DNA of 64,000 nucleotides, taken from the NCBI RefSeq assembly GCF_900167025.1, contig NZ_FUXC01000003.1:132457-196456 (forward strand), written 5' to 3'. The translations under genes were made by a program, and so were the position numbers. The notes beneath the pieces are model-generated. The model was not told the DNA's origin. It ran no database searches and saw nothing but the letters and a program-made list of their open reading frames with translations. This DNA comes from Treponema berlinense (GTDB lineage Bacteria; Spirochaetota; Spirochaetia; Treponematales; Treponemataceae). Positions 52,473 through 61,059 of the stretch are shown piece by piece (position 1 is the stretch's first letter; every line of letters starts with the position of its first letter).

Positions 52473-53579
52473 ATGAATTTTAAGCACTTTTTCAGGATGG
52501 TTTTGACAGTTTTATTTCTTAGTTCGTTGACAGTTTTTGTCGCCTGTTTTCCGCTGTCGTGCCGTGTTACAGAAGAAGGAATCGAGATTATTTCGGCAGA
52601 AATGCCAGTTCCCAAAATCCTTTCTTTTTTTGTAGAAGACAATTCGAACCTTGTCATGCTTTGTTCACAAAAGGTTTTTGTTCAAAAAGTCCAGATAAAA
52701 TCGGATGACGGAGAATATATCGAAGAAACTGTTGATGCTCAGTATTTTGATGACGGAAAAAGAATAAATTTTTCTCTTAAGGAGCCGACTTTGGTCGGAG
52801 TGAATTATGTTTTTAGCGGTTCTATAAAGGACGGCTCAGGAAACGAACTTACATTCAGCCTGCCGTTTACAGGATTCAACGAAAAACCGGCAAGGCTTGT
52901 TCTGTCAGAAATCCGTTCAAAACACAGTACGAGCAAAGGAGTCTTAAAAAAATGCGAATTTGTCGAAGTTTATGTTCTAAAAGAGGGAAGTACGGCCGGA
53001 CTTGAAATTGTCACAGGAAGCGACGGCGAAAGTAAAAAATATGTTTTTCCTGACATAAACGTAAAAAAAGGCGAATATATTGTAGTTCATTTTAGAACGG
53101 TAGACGAGGGCGAGTGCATTGACGAACTGGGAAAAAATCTTTCTTTGAGCACAGGAACCGACAGTTCAAATTCGCGCGATTTATGGGTTGAAGGAAAAGA
53201 AAGCCGAATAAGCGACAGCGACGTAATTGTGATTCGTGACAGTTGCCGTAATATGCTGCAAGATGCGGTTTTATTCAGTGCTGCAGGAAAACAGTCGTGG
53301 TATTATGCCGGACAAAAGTCTTTGGCGCTCGAAGCCTACGAAAGCGGGATTTGGAAAGATGGATATGAACCAAAAAATGCCACAGTAGCCGATGGAATCA
53401 GCCTTACAAGGACAATGTGCAGAATGAATATTGAAAAACTGACAGAAGAGTATTCGTCTGAAAATGACATTGACGATCAGAGCGTAATAGAAACCGGAAC
53501 TGAAGACTGGTCTTTAGTGGAAGGCGCGACTCCCGGAGCAAAAAACAGTGAAAAAAGATATGAAAAAACTATTTTTTAA
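52473..53579 (+). CDS. Lipoprotein with lamin-tail-like domain
   Basis: The 368-residue precursor has the signal VLTVLFLSSLTVFVAC as lipobox. The middle part (residues about 130-260) resembles a lamin-tail domain: LVLSEIRSKHS, KKCEFVEVYVLKEG, NVKKGEYIVVHFR, DSDVIVIRD. LTD modules occur in many secreted bacterial proteins of unclear role. The C-terminus has SWYYAGQ and a WSLVEGATPGAKN end typical of these proteins. ATG 52473 has GGAGGA upstream. It is divergent from the glucosaminidase gene. Confidence 0.72.
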   Translation: MNFKHFFRMVLTVLFLSSLTVFVACFPLSCRVTEEGIEIISAEMPVPKILSFFVEDNSNLVMLCSQKVFVQKVQIKSDDGEYIEETVDAQYFDDGKRINFSLKEPTLVGVNYVFSGSIKDGSGNELTFSLPFTGFNEKPARLVLSEIRSKHSTSKGVLKKCEFVEVYVLKEGSTAGLEIVTGSDGESKKYVFPDINVKKGEYIVVHFRTVDEGECIDELGKNLSLSTGTDSSNSRDLWVEGKESRISDSDVIVIRDSCRNMLQDAVLFSAAGKQSWYYAGQKSLALEAYESGIWKDGYEPKNATVADGISLTRTMCRMNIEKLTEEYSSENDIDDQSVIETGTEDWSLVEGATPGAKNSEKRYEKTIF

Positions 53580-53613
53580 GTAAAATAAAATTCTTTACAA
53601 AAATTCTCTTCCC

Positions 53614-53643
53614 GTGACAAAAAATTAAAAATTGTGCTACTAT
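53614..53643 (+). promoter_or_regulatory. Promoter of the U32 gene, predicted leaderless
   Basis: GTGACA (53614-53619), an 18-bp spacer and TACTAT (53638-53643). The ATG at 53650 is 6 bp after the -10 box and there is no Shine-Dalgarno. Confidence 0.65.
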
Positions 53644-53649
53644 TGCGGT

Positions 53650-56004
53650 ATGTCAGAATTATTAGCTCCAGCAGGAAATATTGAAGCTCTCGACGCCGCA
53701 ATTGGCGAAGGAGCAGATGCTGTTTATCTTGGGCTTAAAAGTTTTAATGCCCGTCTTCGTTCTTCAAATTTTGCGTGGAATCAGTTTGAAGCAACTGTAA
53801 ATTCTCTTCATCGTCAAGGCAAAAAGATCTACGTGACTGTAAATACTGTCAGTCAGGAAGAAGAAACAGAAAGACTTTACCGCTTTTTAAGTTATCTCAA
53901 TAAAATTGGTCCAGACGGTCTTATCGTTCAGGATTATGGTGTTTTAAGAATGTGCCAGGAGTTCTTTCCGAATCTTGAGCTTCATGGTTCAACTCAAATC
54001 AACGTTGAAAGCGCAGACGGTGTAAATTTACTGCAAAAAGCCGGCCTTTCTCGCGTTGTTGTTGCTCGCGAGCTCGGTCTCGAAGAAGTCCGCCAAATTA
54101 AGCAGAATACAACTTGCGAAATCGAAATGTTTGTCCACGGCGCTTTGTGCGTAAGCGAAAGCGGACTCTGTCTTTTTTCAAGTTTCCTCGGCGGAAAATC
54201 AGCAAACCGCGGAATGTGTACTCAGGCCTGCCGCCGTTTTTACACTGCCGAGACCGCTTCCGGTCAAAAACAGGGATATTATTTTTCTCCGGGCGACCTT
54301 CAGTTAATCGAAAAAATTCCAGATCTTATGGATATAGGCGTTGAGTCTTTCAAAATCGAAGGACGAATGAAAAGTGCCGAATACGTTGGCGCCGTAACCG
54401 CCGCATATCGCTATCTTATGGATCATTATCAGGAAGACAGAAAAGGTGCTGTTGCTGCTGCAAAACGAATGTTGAGCACAGACTTTGCCCGTTCAAAAAC
54501 AACTTACTGGTATAATTTTAAGACAAACGAAGAAGGTGTTGAAAAAGCTGGCAGCGCAATCTTAAATCCAAACCAGGCTGGAGGAACAGGAATTTATCTT
54601 GGCCGTATTTCAAAAATTCGTGCTGCAAGTGACGAAGCAAAAGAAAAAGCACGTCTTGCCGCAGGTCCAAATGCCGATTTTGAAGATTATCAGATTGTTA
54701 TGGCGCAGCTTGCTGGTGGAAATTACGATCCGGATCCGGGCGATTCGATCCGCCTTCACAAAAAGGACGATTCTGGGCGTGTAAGCCACAAGGTGCGCTC
54801 TGTTGAATTTGACGACGACGGTTCACGTTGGATTGATATTCCGAGAGGATTTAGCCGGGAAGACGAAGTTTATCTTTTGCAGACAAAATCTATGTCAAAG
54901 CATTATCCTCGAGTTCTTCCTCAGGACATAAGCCGTTTCCGCAGTCAGCCGGGAGATGAAATCCTTCCTGTTTTGGATTTGACACCTGTCGCAAAGAACG
55001 AACTTTCTTACTTTCCAGAAGGCACTTACGTTCAAGTCAGCACGATTTCCGATATGTTCCAGATTCAGAGCATGTCTCCAATCCGCGTAATCCTTGAACT
55101 CAATTTTGAGACTCAGTCAGACCTTTTGGCTCACAAGACTGTACTTCCATTCTCAAAAAAGCAGATTATAATTTCGCTCAACCCGTATGTTCCTCAGGCA
55201 TCTGCTCAGGAACTTTCGGAAACACTTGAACACCTTATTGCGGATGGATTTAAAACTTTCATAGTAAATAACCTTGCCGAAATTCAAATGCTCAAAGGAA
55301 AAGGCGTAAATCTTATTGCAGGTCCTTACCTTTATACGTTTAACCGCTGGGCTGTAAGCTGGCTCGAAAATCAAAATATCGGCGCTTTTATAACGCCAAT
55401 CGAAAATAACCGCGAGAACATTCTCAACACTTTTGAACGTAATGTCCGCGACCGCCTTATGGTTACGGTTTATGCTTATCCAGCTCTTTTCCGCATACGC
55501 TTTAAGCTTCCTGAAAGTTACGACTTTATGTATTTCTGGGACAAAAAAGAAATGCCGTTCAAGGTTCTTTCAAATCAGGACGGAACTGTCGTAATGCCAG
55601 AAAATCCGTTCAGCATTACCGACAAGACAGCCCAGCTTCAAAAAGACGGATTCCGCCGTATTTTGATTGACTTTAGCCGCACAAAAGTAACACGCGCCGA
55701 ATGCAAAATGGTCGTAAACAGCATTATAAAATCTCAGCCGATTCCAGAAACCGGAAGATTCAACTGGAAAGACGGTTTTTATAATCCTGAAAAAATGGAA
55801 GCCTACAAGGCCTCTGCCGAAAGACAGGCCGCCGAAAAAGCAGAAATGGCTTCGTCAGGACGCTATAACGGCTATGGCAGAGGTGGCAGAAAAAACGGAA
55901 ATTTTAATTCTTCGTCGGGTTATGGAAAAAATGGCGGCGACAAAAGAAAAAAATCAAATTCTTTTTCTAAATATTCTGCTCCTCGCGGACGCGGAAAAAG
56001 ATAA
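53650..56004 (+). CDS. Peptidase U32-family protein with RG/KG-rich tail
   Basis: The 784-residue protein starts SELLAPAGNIEALDAAIGEG and has the U32 signature EIEMFVHGALCVSESGLCLF with the cysteines of RGMCTQACRR and FKIEGRMKSAEY. U32 relatives RlhA and TrhO/P-type proteins hydroxylate RNA with iron-sulfur help, so an RNA modification role is more likely than proteolysis. The last 60 residues are Gly, Arg, Asn, Ser and Lys-rich (GRYNGYGRGGRKNG..., PRGRGKR), a disordered RNA-binding-like tail that I do not expect in this family. Confidence 0.88.
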   Translation: MSELLAPAGNIEALDAAIGEGADAVYLGLKSFNARLRSSNFAWNQFEATVNSLHRQGKKIYVTVNTVSQEEETERLYRFLSYLNKIGPDGLIVQDYGVLRMCQEFFPNLELHGSTQINVESADGVNLLQKAGLSRVVVARELGLEEVRQIKQNTTCEIEMFVHGALCVSESGLCLFSSFLGGKSANRGMCTQACRRFYTAETASGQKQGYYFSPGDLQLIEKIPDLMDIGVESFKIEGRMKSAEYVGAVTAAYRYLMDHYQEDRKGAVAAAKRMLSTDFARSKTTYWYNFKTNEEGVEKAGSAILNPNQAGGTGIYLGRISKIRAASDEAKEKARLAAGPNADFEDYQIVMAQLAGGNYDPDPGDSIRLHKKDDSGRVSHKVRSVEFDDDGSRWIDIPRGFSREDEVYLLQTKSMSKHYPRVLPQDISRFRSQPGDEILPVLDLTPVAKNELSYFPEGTYVQVSTISDMFQIQSMSPIRVILELNFETQSDLLAHKTVLPFSKKQIIISLNPYVPQASAQELSETLEHLIADGFKTFIVNNLAEIQMLKGKGVNLIAGPYLYTFNRWAVSWLENQNIGAFITPIENNRENILNTFERNVRDRLMVTVYAYPALFRIRFKLPESYDFMYFWDKKEMPFKVLSNQDGTVVMPENPFSITDKTAQLQKDGFRRILIDFSRTKVTRAECKMVVNSIIKSQPIPETGRFNWKDGFYNPEKMEAYKASAERQAAEKAEMASSGRYNGYGRGGRKNGNFNSSSGYGKNGGDKRKKSNSFSKYSAPRGRGKR

Positions 56005-56027
56005 TTTATCTAAAAAACAACTTATCT

Positions 56028-56084
56028 AAAAAAATGAACGGAACTGTCCTAAAAGTTTTTATCGCTTTTTTGAACAGTTCCGTT
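56028..56084 (-). terminator. ssb terminator
   Basis: On the minus strand AACGGAACTGT (56074-56084) pairs perfectly with ACAGTTCCGTT (56037-56047) across a 26-nt loop. The next bases are CA then eight T. It lies after the ssb stop and may also slow transcripts leaving the U32 gene. Confidence 0.75.
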
Positions 56085-56159
56085 CCGTATAAATTTTCAA
56101 CCTTTATTAAAAAATCGGTCAAAAATCCATACCTTACACTTTACGGCACGGCATTTTTG

Positions 56160-56588
56160 TTAAAAAACACTTTCTTCTTGAGCAAGTCCTTGCGCTGCAA
56201 TTGCTAGATTTCGTTTTTCATCGTCGGCATTTTCGTCTGACTTTACATTGCTTTTTTTCATCGGCTTAAAATCAACGTGTTCCGCCACAATAAAAACTTT
56301 CGAGTGGTTTTTGCCATTTTCATCTTTCCACCGGTCTTGCTTCAGGCGCCCGACAATCCGCACCCCGCGCCCCTGCAAAGCGTATTTTGCCATAAGCGCG
56401 CTGAATTTTTCGCCCCAGGTTTCTACTTCGTAAAAACCAACTTCATCGACATCTCTGCCAGAACTGTCTTTGTAAAAATGATTCACGGCAATCGGAACGG
56501 TCGTTACTTTTGTTCCTCTCGGCGTTTCTTTGTGAGTTGGCGCACGGACAATGTTGCCTTCAATAATAATCTGATTCATTGCATTCAT
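56160..56588 (-). CDS. ssb: Single-stranded DNA-binding protein
   Basis: The 142-residue OB-fold protein has NQIIIEGNIVRAPTHKETPR, FYEVETWGEKFSALMAKYAL and GRGVRIVGRLKQDRWKDENG, typical SSB. The acidic C-terminal tip that recruits partner enzymes (usually DDDIPF) is replaced by LAQEESVF. This keeps a terminal Phe and some acidity but is unusual. ATG 56588 has AGGAG upstream; a second Met is three codons further. Confidence 0.9.
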   Translation of the reverse strand: MNAMNQIIIEGNIVRAPTHKETPRGTKVTTVPIAVNHFYKDSSGRDVDEVGFYEVETWGEKFSALMAKYALQGRGVRIVGRLKQDRWKDENGKNHSKVFIVAEHVDFKPMKKSNVKSDENADDEKRNLAIAAQGLAQEESVF

Positions 56589-56721
56589 AAGAATCTCCTG
56601 TAAAAAAGTGTTTCCGGCCGGCTTGGGCAAAACCCAAAACTGTGTACACTTATATATTTGCAATGAATGTCAACATTTACACATTTTTTTTGAGAAAAAT
56701 TATAATTTTTTAGTTTTTTTG

Positions 56722-56830
56722 TTGGGCGGCTTTTTACTCCGCGTTGCTTCGTAAAAATCGGGCTGTCCGTGGCTGCCGGTGCTTTGCACACGCTTTGCGT
56801 CCACTCCCATCCCTGCCGCAAATTCCGGCT
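56722..56830. repeat. GC-rich hairpin island upstream of ssb
   Basis: Motif order GGGCGGC, hairpin TTTTTAC/GTAAAAA (56731-56757), CGGGCTGTCCGTGGCTGCCGG, TGCTTTGCACACGCTTTGCG, CCACTCCCATCCCTGCCGC. This is the reverse-complement order of the island at 31403-31557. It lies between ssb and the next minus-strand gene. Confidence 0.7.
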
Positions 56831-56854
56831 TTAAAATTTCAATAAACTTAAAAA

Positions 56855-58807
56855 CTACGCCGGAAGATTTTTTACGAGTTTGACAATATAAAGCTGAATA
56901 TACATAAGCATTGCATCTGTTTCGCCAATTTTCTGCAAAGCCGGCGTTTTTACCAGTGTGTCTGCAAGATTTTCAATTCGCTCTCTGTTAAATCCTTCGG
57001 ATTTTATATGCCGCAAAACTTTTCGCAGGTAATCTCTAATTAGAGAATTTACGTCTTCGGTCAGGTTGTTGTGGGTTGTTTTTCCAATAAGTTTGTTCCA
57101 CGTACGCTCATAAGAATGAAGCTCTCTGTCCAGTGTTGAGCTTGACGGAACAAGTTCTTCTTCCAGTTTTCGTGCGGATTCTCTGAGCGCGACTTTTCTC
57201 GAAACCATTGATTTTTTGGAAAGAGCCATTTCCATTTTGTCGTGCTTGCTTTTTTCTTCTTCCTGTTCGCGATAAATCTGCGCAGAAGTTTTTTCTGGCT
57301 TCTGCTTTTTTGATTTTGGCGGACGCATTATCAATTTCATAATCCACGAAATCACAGGAATTGTGTACCAGACAGGAAGGAGAATTTTTGTGTCGGTTAA
57401 AAGTTCCTGCCTGTTCATCAATAAAATTTCGGAATAAGGAACGAGTCTTCCGTTTTCAAAAAGCGAAATTCTTCCGCCTTCAAGTCCAGATTCGTCCTGC
57501 TGCATGTTCATTTCGTAATTTATAAGCGGCAAAAATGAAGAGGTTAAGAGAGCATACAAAACAGGCGACTGCACGGAAACTTCTTTTTCGAGCCGTTTTT
57601 CAAATGCTTTTTGCTCTTTCATTTCCGGCAAATCATCAAAATTCTTAAGGACTTTAAACCAGTTTTTGCGGATTGTTTCTCTGATTGCCGCGCGCGCGTC
57701 TGTGCAAAGCCTCATAATCAACGGCATAACCTTATTTTTGTAGATAAAATAAGGCTGTTTGTCGAGTTCTGTTTTAAATACAAGAATTTCCGGCAAATCG
57801 TTTGCCAGGCTTTCCGTTGTTTTTGTGTGAAGAAAATTTTTGAGCTCTTCCTCGCTGTATTGTCCCAAAAGCGGAACTCCGCTTGAACTTGTAAATTTTG
57901 TAATTGTTCCGAGCGTAAAATAATACGGCGGTTTTGAAAGATGCTGCTCAAGATTTTTGAATGCGGTTTCTTTTTTTGAATTTTCCTGGGCGCGTGTTTT
58001 GTAGTAGTTTGCTATGATTTCGAGAATATAAACTGCGTGCAGAATTCCAATATCTTCCGCTGTGTAGTCCTTTACTTTTTCGTAATCCTGACGGATAAAA
58101 AACAAAAGCTGCGTCAAAAAATAGAAAGAATCTTCCGGTTCTTTGAACAATGTCAAGGAATCTGCATTTTGAACAAATCTGTTAAAAATATTTTTGGCGG
58201 TCATTTCTTTTCCAGGATTGGAAACCGTCAGTTTTTTCATAAAATAATCGTGATGCTCTTCTTTTGCGAGCATTGTGCGCAGTTTTTGAACGGCACATTC
58301 CGCGAGAGTATGAACAGAAACCAGCGAAGGAAGAAGAATTGACGGCATATCGTGAGGCATTGTAAGTCCGTACAGATATTTGTCAGAAAGGGTTTCTTTT
58401 GTCAAAAGTTCGTTTAAAAGTTCCGCTCCGGTTCTGCGCGTTATAATTTCCGACGGAATTTTTTTTGGAATGTCAGATTCCTGTGGAAAAGGCGTCATTG
58501 GCTGAGCCAAAATTTCTTTGTAGCGCTGTGAAAATTTTTCGATAAAAAAAGCGATTACGATGATGGTTTTTTTTTCGGCAGTAGGAGATAAAATTAAAAC
58601 CTGATGGTTTGCTGACAGTTTTTCGAGTTCTTTTAAAAGAACGTTTGCAGTGTCCGTCATGTAATTTACAAGGGAAGGCTGCTCTTCAAGATGATGTTCC
58701 GAGTAGCGTTTTAAATATTCTGTAAACTCCCCGAAGTCTATAGCGGCATTGTTCTGCCGGCCTGCAAAAAATTTTAACAGGACAATAATTGAAGTAGTCG
58801 TAGCCAT
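56855..58807 (-). CDS. Conserved treponemal protein of unknown function
   Basis: This 650-residue, mostly helical protein has one possible amphipathic or membrane-near segment (ILLPVWYTIPVISWIMKLIM near residue 485) followed by a strongly basic, coiled stretch (PPKSKKQKPEKTSAQIYREQ). No signal peptide, no catalytic motif, no recognised family. A -10 box lies 6 bp before the ATG. The layout resembles the 508-residue unknown at 23815 in its mostly helical build, but I see no clear sequence match. Confidence 0.55.
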   Translation of the reverse strand: MATTTSIIVLLKFFAGRQNNAAIDFGEFTEYLKRYSEHHLEEQPSLVNYMTDTANVLLKELEKLSANHQVLILSPTAEKKTIIVIAFFIEKFSQRYKEILAQPMTPFPQESDIPKKIPSEIITRRTGAELLNELLTKETLSDKYLYGLTMPHDMPSILLPSLVSVHTLAECAVQKLRTMLAKEEHHDYFMKKLTVSNPGKEMTAKNIFNRFVQNADSLTLFKEPEDSFYFLTQLLFFIRQDYEKVKDYTAEDIGILHAVYILEIIANYYKTRAQENSKKETAFKNLEQHLSKPPYYFTLGTITKFTSSSGVPLLGQYSEEELKNFLHTKTTESLANDLPEILVFKTELDKQPYFIYKNKVMPLIMRLCTDARAAIRETIRKNWFKVLKNFDDLPEMKEQKAFEKRLEKEVSVQSPVLYALLTSSFLPLINYEMNMQQDESGLEGGRISLFENGRLVPYSEILLMNRQELLTDTKILLPVWYTIPVISWIMKLIMRPPKSKKQKPEKTSAQIYREQEEEKSKHDKMEMALSKKSMVSRKVALRESARKLEEELVPSSSTLDRELHSYERTWNKLIGKTTHNNLTEDVNSLIRDYLRKVLRHIKSEGFNRERIENLADTLVKTPALQKIGETDAMLMYIQLYIVKLVKNLPA

Positions 58808-58813
58808 AAAAGT

Positions 58814-58842
58814 ATTCTATCAATAAATTTTGGTTTTGTCAT
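58814..58842 (-). promoter_or_regulatory. Promoter of the 650-residue gene
   Basis: On the minus strand ATGACA (58837-58842), a 17-bp spacer and TAGAAT (58814-58819), 6 bp before the ATG. A leaderless mRNA is predicted. Confidence 0.6.
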
Positions 58843-58844
58843 TG

Positions 58845-58972
58845 CCGGGCAAGGGGCCGTTAGCCGCACAGACGGTTCGGACACGCGCAAGCGTGGCTGA
58901 ACGGAAAAATTGCAGGGCAATTTTATAACGCAAGGACCCGGTCGTGCTTTGCACGATGCCCCCAGGATTTTT
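58845..58972. repeat. GC-rich hairpin island upstream of hisC
   Basis: It contains CGGGCAAGGGGCCG, hairpin CACGC/GCGTG (GACACGCGCAAGCGTGGC), a perfect hairpin AAAATTGC/GCAATTTT (58906-58925), CCCGGTCGTGCTTTGCACGATGCCCCC (GTGC/GCAC). It lies between divergent genes. Same style as the other islands. Confidence 0.6.
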
Positions 58973-59062
58973 ATAGCTTTTTTGATTTTTAATTGAAACA
59001 AAAGTTTTTTGAGCATAAAATAAAAGTCAACTTTTAAATCTGACGATTTTGTGGAGATTAAA

Positions 59063-60232
59063 ATGATTGCCGAAAGAATGAAAAATCTGCATCCTTATGT
59101 TCCTGGGGAGCAGCCAAAGGACAGGACTTACATAAAACTCAATGCAAACGAAAATCCTTATCCGCCAAGTCCGCTTGTTGCAAAGGCTGTTGAAAAGGCG
59201 GCGAAAAAATATGCGAAAAAAATGGCGCTTTATCCGGATCCAGATTCCAACGAATTAAAAACGGCGATTGCTTCGATGCTCAACGATTGCGGCGGAGTTT
59301 TGGCCCGTGCAAAGGTTTGTGGCGGCAAAAAAAATGGAAGCGGTGCGAAAGTTGAGCCTTGTCCGGCTGATAAAATTCCTTTTACAGTTACGCCTGATAT
59401 GATTTATGCAGGAAACGGTTCTGACGAAGTTCTGAGCTTTGTTTTTTATGCTTTTTTTGACAGCGACCGTGAGCTTGTTTTGCCGGAGCACACTTATTCT
59501 TTTTATCCGGTTTATGGCGGATTTTACAATATTCCGCTCAAAAAAATTCCGCTCAACGGCGACTGGACTTTGAATAAAGAAAAAATGCTCGAAGCTGCAA
59601 ACGAAAATGATTCTTCGATTATTTTTGCAAATCCGAACGCTCCGACTTCTCTTGGACTTTCCCGCAGCGAAGTCCGCGAAATGATAAAAGCCGCCCCAAA
59701 AGACAGAATTTTTGTTGTTGATGAGGCGTATGTGGATTTTGGCGGCGAAAGCTGTATTCCTCTTCTTGCGGAATTTGACAACCTTGTAATCGTGCGGACT
59801 TTTTCAAAATCGCTTTGCGGCGCCGGTTTGAGGCTTGGCTATGTTGTCTCAAGTCCAGAACTTGTAAATTATATTACGACTGTAAAAAATTCGCTCAATC
59901 ATTTTCCCGTTGATTTTATGGCTCAGCAGGCTGGAATTGCTGCTTGCCGCGACACTGGCTATTACGCTGAATGTGCAAAAAGTGTTGCTTTTGAGAGGGA
60001 TGAATTTATCGACTTTTTGAGAGCGCACGGTTGGTTTGTCCTTGACAGCCAGACGAATTTTGTTTTTTGCAAAAAAGACGGCGTTTTGGGCGAAGAAGCG
60101 TACAAAAAAATCAAACAGGAAGGAATTTTGGTCCGGCATTTTAATACGCCGGGAATTGAAGAGTTTTTGAGAATTACAATCGGAACTCACGGGCAGATGA
60201 AGGCTCTTTGCGCCGTAATGGAAAATATTTAA
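59063..60232 (+). CDS. hisC: Histidinol-phosphate aminotransferase with an internal insertion
   Basis: The 389-residue PLP enzyme has LNANENPYPPSPLV near the N-terminus, MIYAGNGSDEVL, NPNAPTSLGLSRSEV, DEAYVDFGGES and the PLP lysine in VRTFSKSLCGAGLRLGY. It is 30-40 residues longer than usual. The extra stretch lies between AIASMLND and VTPDMIYAG and is rich in Gly, Lys, Cys and Pro (GGVLARAKVCGGKKNGSGAK). It may be an insertion. ATG 59063 has GGAG 6 nt upstream. No other his genes are in the window. Confidence 0.88.
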   Translation: MIAERMKNLHPYVPGEQPKDRTYIKLNANENPYPPSPLVAKAVEKAAKKYAKKMALYPDPDSNELKTAIASMLNDCGGVLARAKVCGGKKNGSGAKVEPCPADKIPFTVTPDMIYAGNGSDEVLSFVFYAFFDSDRELVLPEHTYSFYPVYGGFYNIPLKKIPLNGDWTLNKEKMLEAANENDSSIIFANPNAPTSLGLSRSEVREMIKAAPKDRIFVVDEAYVDFGGESCIPLLAEFDNLVIVRTFSKSLCGAGLRLGYVVSSPELVNYITTVKNSLNHFPVDFMAQQAGIAACRDTGYYAECAKSVAFERDEFIDFLRAHGWFVLDSQTNFVFCKKDGVLGEEAYKKIKQEGILVRHFNTPGIEEFLRITIGTHGQMKALCAVMENI

Positions 60233-60240
60233 GGAGGCAC

Positions 60241-60340
60241 GATAAAAATTACATCCTTGTAATTTTTATCATTACAGTTTGCTCAAGCGTTGCTTTCACA
60301 AACTGTGATTCTCGCCATCCTTGGCTCGCCGCTAACGCGG
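60241..60340 (+). repeat. 100-bp four-hairpin element, copy 1
   Basis: Structure: perfect 13-bp hairpin GATAAAAATTACA/TGTAATTTTTATC with loop TCCT (60241-60270). Next is TTACAGTTTG/CAAACTGTGA (60272-60281 with 60299-60308). Then come GCCA-TCCT-TGGC and CCGC-TAAC-GCGG. It directly follows the hisC stop and AAGGAGG, and lies before the Shine-Dalgarno of the phosphoesterase. Copies 2 and 3 are at 63515 and 63632. Confidence 0.92.
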
Positions 60341-60360
60341 TGTTTTTAAAGGAGATAAAA

Positions 60361-61053
60361 ATGAAAATTTTAATAATTTCTGATGCTCATGGAAACGTTG
60401 AAAATATCGAAAAACTTTCTGAGCAGGCAAAAAATGCAGATCTTGTTCTTTTTGGCGGTGATTTTGCAAAATTTAACTGTCCGGAAACTGGAAAACCTGC
60501 GCTCGAAGCGCTTGTAAAAAACAGCGACTCGATTTTTGCAGTTCTCGGCAACTGCGACGAGCCGGATTTTATTTCTGAGATTGAAGACGCGGATATTTGC
60601 GTTCAAAAAAGCATGGTTTTTAAGGACGGACTTGTAATTGCCGGAAGCGGTGGCGGCTCAAAATTTAGCGGCGACACTCCGTTTGAACGCACCGAAGAAG
60701 AGCTTGTTCAGGATTTTGATGTAATAAAAAATTCTCTTTCGCAAATTGCTGATGACGACGGAAAATGCAGCAGTCTTGTTTTGATTATGCACAATCCGCC
60801 TAAAGACACAAAAACGGACGTTATTCCGGGAGATATTCACGTAGGAAGCCAGAAACTGCGCGAATTTATCGAAAGCACTCAGCCTGTTCTTGTTGTGACC
60901 GGACATATTCACGAAAGCGCCGGAATTGACAAAATAGGAGATTCCACCGTCATAAATCCAGGCGCCCTTATGGAAGGAAAATATGCGCTTGCCGAACTTG
61001 AAAAAACAGACGGAAAATGGGTTGTAAAGTCGGCGGAATTGCGCAGTCTCTAG
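60361..61053 (+). CDS. Calcineurin-type metallophosphoesterase
   Basis: The 230-residue enzyme has the metal-binding motifs ISDAHGNVENI, FGGDFAKF, LGNCDEPD, IMHNPPKDTKTD and VVTGHIHESAG, with metal ligands Asp, His, Asn and His in the usual order. It is a soluble phosphodiesterase or phosphatase of unknown substrate. ATG 60361 has GGAG upstream. The frame is also open back to 60208 through the repeat element, but that extension is judged chance. It is convergent with the FGE-like gene, with 6 nt between stops. Confidence 0.88.
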   Translation: MKILIISDAHGNVENIEKLSEQAKNADLVLFGGDFAKFNCPETGKPALEALVKNSDSIFAVLGNCDEPDFISEIEDADICVQKSMVFKDGLVIAGSGGGSKFSGDTPFERTEEELVQDFDVIKNSLSQIADDDGKCSSLVLIMHNPPKDTKTDVIPGDIHVGSQKLREFIESTQPVLVVTGHIHESAGIDKIGDSTVINPGALMEGKYALAELEKTDGKWVVKSAELRSL

Positions 61054-61059
61054 AAAATA

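Noticed and set aside
52367-52657. 97-codon N-terminal extension of the glucosaminidase lipoprotein
   Set aside because: It would put the lipobox far inside the protein and overlaps the divergent gene start. ATG 52366 gives a normal lipoprotein signal.
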